In this document: positions 62,650 through 64,000 of the stretch, piece after piece
Position numbering within the stretch: the stretch's first letter is position 1
Layout of the letters: each line of letters starts with the position of its first letter
From: Sphingobium sp. 15-1
GTDB lineage: Bacteria > Pseudomonadota > Alphaproteobacteria > Sphingomonadales > Sphingomonadaceae
Direction: 5' to 3'
DNA: 64,000 nt
Assembly (NCBI RefSeq): GCF_013375535.1
Contig: NZ_JABXJG010000001.1
Span: forward strand, 2,356,001 to 2,420,000
Notes under the pieces: generated by a model
Seen by the model: only the letters and a program-made list of their open reading frames with translations
What the model was told of the DNA's origin: nothing
Databases searched by the model: none
Translations under genes and position numbers: made by a program

Positions 62650-64000
62650 ATGAGCATTCCTTCCCGCCGTACCTTCGCCATCATCTCCCACCCCGACGCG
62701 GGCAAGACCACGCTGACCGAAAAGCTGCTGCTGGAAGGCGGCGCGATCCATCTGGCCGGGGAGGTCAAGGCGCGCGGGGCGAACCGGCGCGCGCGGTCGG
62801 ACTGGATGAAGATCGAGCAGCAGCGCGGCATTTCCGTGACCAGCTCGGTCATGACCTTCGAGCGGGACGGGGTTACGTTCAACCTGCTCGACACGCCGGG
62901 GCACGAGGATTTTTCCGAGGACACCTATCGCACGCTGACGGCTGTGGACTCGGCGGTGATGGTGATCGACGCCGCCAAGGGCATCGAGCCACAGACGCGC
63001 AAGCTGTTCGAGGTGTGCCGGTTGCGCAATGTCCCCATCATCACCTTCGTCAACAAGGTCGACCGCGAGGGGCGCGACGGCTTCGCCCTGCTGGACGAGG
63101 TGGCGGACGCGCTGGCGCTGGACGTGTGCCCGATGAGCTGGCCTGTGGGCATGGGCGCCGATTTCGAGGGGATTTACGATTTCGCGAAGAACCGGCTGCG
63201 CCAGCCCTCGGGCGCGAGCAAGGAGTTTGAGGGGAAGGAAGCCTTTTTCTCCGGCATCGACGACGACGCGCTGGCGGACTCGCTTTCGGAGCGGGGATTG
63301 GCGCGGCTGCGCGAAGAGGCGGAACTGGCCGTGGGCGGCTATGCCGATTTCGATCTGACCGCCTATCGCCATGGCGATCTGACGCCGGTCTATTTCGGGT
63401 CGGCGCTCAAGCTGTTCGGCGTGACCGAGCTGATCGACGCGCTCGCCGCCCATGCGCCGCCGCCCCGCGCCCAGCCCGCCGAACCCGCGCCGATCGAGCC
63501 GGAGAATAGCGAAGTCACCGGCTTCATCTTCAAGGTGCAGGCCAATATGGACCCGCAGCATCGCGACCGGATCGCGTTCATGCGGCTCTGTTCGGGCAAG
63601 TTCCGGCGGGGCATGAAGCTGACGCCGAGCGGCAGCGGCAAGCCGATCGCGGTGCATTCCCCCATCCTCTTCTTCGCGCAGGATCGCGAGATTGCGGATG
63701 AGGCCTTTCCGGGCGACATCATCGGCATTCCCAACCACGGGACGCTGCGGGTCGGAGATACGCTGTCGGAAAAGGCGGCGGTGCGGTTCACCGGCCTGCC
63801 CAACTTCGCGCCGGAAATATTGCGGCGCGTGGCGCTGAAGGACCCGACCAAGACCAAGCAGTTGAGGAAAGCGCTGGACGACCTGTCCGAAGAGGGCGTG
63901 ATCCAGGTCTTCTATCCGGAGATCGGCAGCAACTGGATCGTGGGCGTGGTCGGGCAGTTGCAGTTGGACGTGCTGATTTCGCGGCTGGAGGCGGAGTATA
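62650..64000 (+). CDS. prfC: Peptide chain release factor 3 PrfC (C-terminus cut by window edge)
   Basis: 450 residues are visible; the family is about 525-530. It is a GTPase that recycles RF1 and RF2 from the ribosome after termination. G motifs are SHPDAGKTT, the switch region with RGISVTSSVM, DTPGHEDFSEDTYR and NKVDREGRD. The beta-barrel domain has VTGFIFKVQANMDPQHRDRI, and FPGDIIGIPNHGTLRVGDTL and PNFAPEILRRVALKDP are family blocks distinguishing it from EF-G. ATG 62650 lies 25 bp after a family B repeat. Confidence 0.96.
   Translation, partial: MSIPSRRTFAIISHPDAGKTTLTEKLLLEGGAIHLAGEVKARGANRRARSDWMKIEQQRGISVTSSVMTFERDGVTFNLLDTPGHEDFSEDTYRTLTAVDSAVMVIDAAKGIEPQTRKLFEVCRLRNVPIITFVNKVDREGRDGFALLDEVADALALDVCPMSWPVGMGADFEGIYDFAKNRLRQPSGASKEFEGKEAFFSGIDDDALADSLSERGLARLREEAELAVGGYADFDLTAYRHGDLTPVYFGSALKLFGVTELIDALAAHAPPPRAQPAEPAPIEPENSEVTGFIFKVQANMDPQHRDRIAFMRLCSGKFRRGMKLTPSGSGKPIAVHSPILFFAQDREIADEAFPGDIIGIPNHGTLRVGDTLSEKAAVRFTGLPNFAPEILRRVALKDPTKTKQLRKALDDLSEEGVIQVFYPEIGSNWIVGVVGQLQLDVLISRLEAEY

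Overview
The window is GC-rich, densely packed bacterial chromosome, most likely from an alphaproteobacterium of the Sphingomonadaceae (Sphingobium/Sphingomonas type). This is inferred from gene content: SciP (DUF1153), COQ9, UrcA, a short-form HisG, a K+-independent proton-pumping pyrophosphatase, a mitofilin-like gene after hemCD, and many palindromic intergenic repeats of the sphingomonad kind. I found no tRNA or rRNA genes, CRISPR array or prophage. Most of the window is ordinary core chromosome.

Layout. Bases 1-7171 (minus strand): hppA (cut by the window edge), thiL, nusB, hisD, hisG, mnmA. 7296-13337: a possible small gene, sciP, two small GlsB-type membrane proteins sharing a terminator, and an RND efflux adaptor and pump. 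13372-14785: an IS701-family insertion sequence with CTAG target duplications and a transposase split by a -1 frameshift. 14978-17821: a DUF445 protein, tonB behind tandem palindromes, and an unknown membrane protein. 17842-21277: riboflavin operon ribD-ribE-ribB-ribH, in which RibB carries an N-terminal HTH and a dead RibA-like tail. 21535-26449: old yellow enzyme, DMT exporter, COQ9, feoAB. 26707-34974: LysE exporter, ssb, rsmB, PAS protein, rpe, heparinase-like protein, purH, urcA.

35117-38893: a three-gene cell-surface sugar cluster (FAD mutase/oxidoreductase, GtrA, GT-C membrane transferase). 38851-41490 (minus): msrB and a two-gene ABC exporter. Then queG, a lipoprotein with an EI24 protein, a PfkB sugar/adenosine kinase, a polysaccharide flippase, gpsA-tsaD diverging from hemC-hemD-mitofilin, a lipase-like hydrolase, a VOC protein and an AsmA protein. 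54895-60337: rpmI-rplT and pheS-pheT, interrupted by a second LysE exporter and a small GIY-YIG nuclease gene. 60348-64000: DUF4386 protein, a periplasmic protein, an aldose-epimerase-like protein and prfC (cut by the edge).

The most unusual objects are: (1) a 414-bp cassette at 56330-56743 made of one GIY-YIG nuclease gene between perfect 36-bp inverted repeats, whose ends match a palindromic repeat family that also occurs without a gene elsewhere in the window; (2) the HTH-RibB-degenerate RibA fusion, preceded by an 18-bp perfect palindrome overlapping a second inverted repeat, which suggests self-regulation; (3) a family of paired palindromes (REPIN-like) in at least eight intergenic gaps, with conserved spacers in both orientations.
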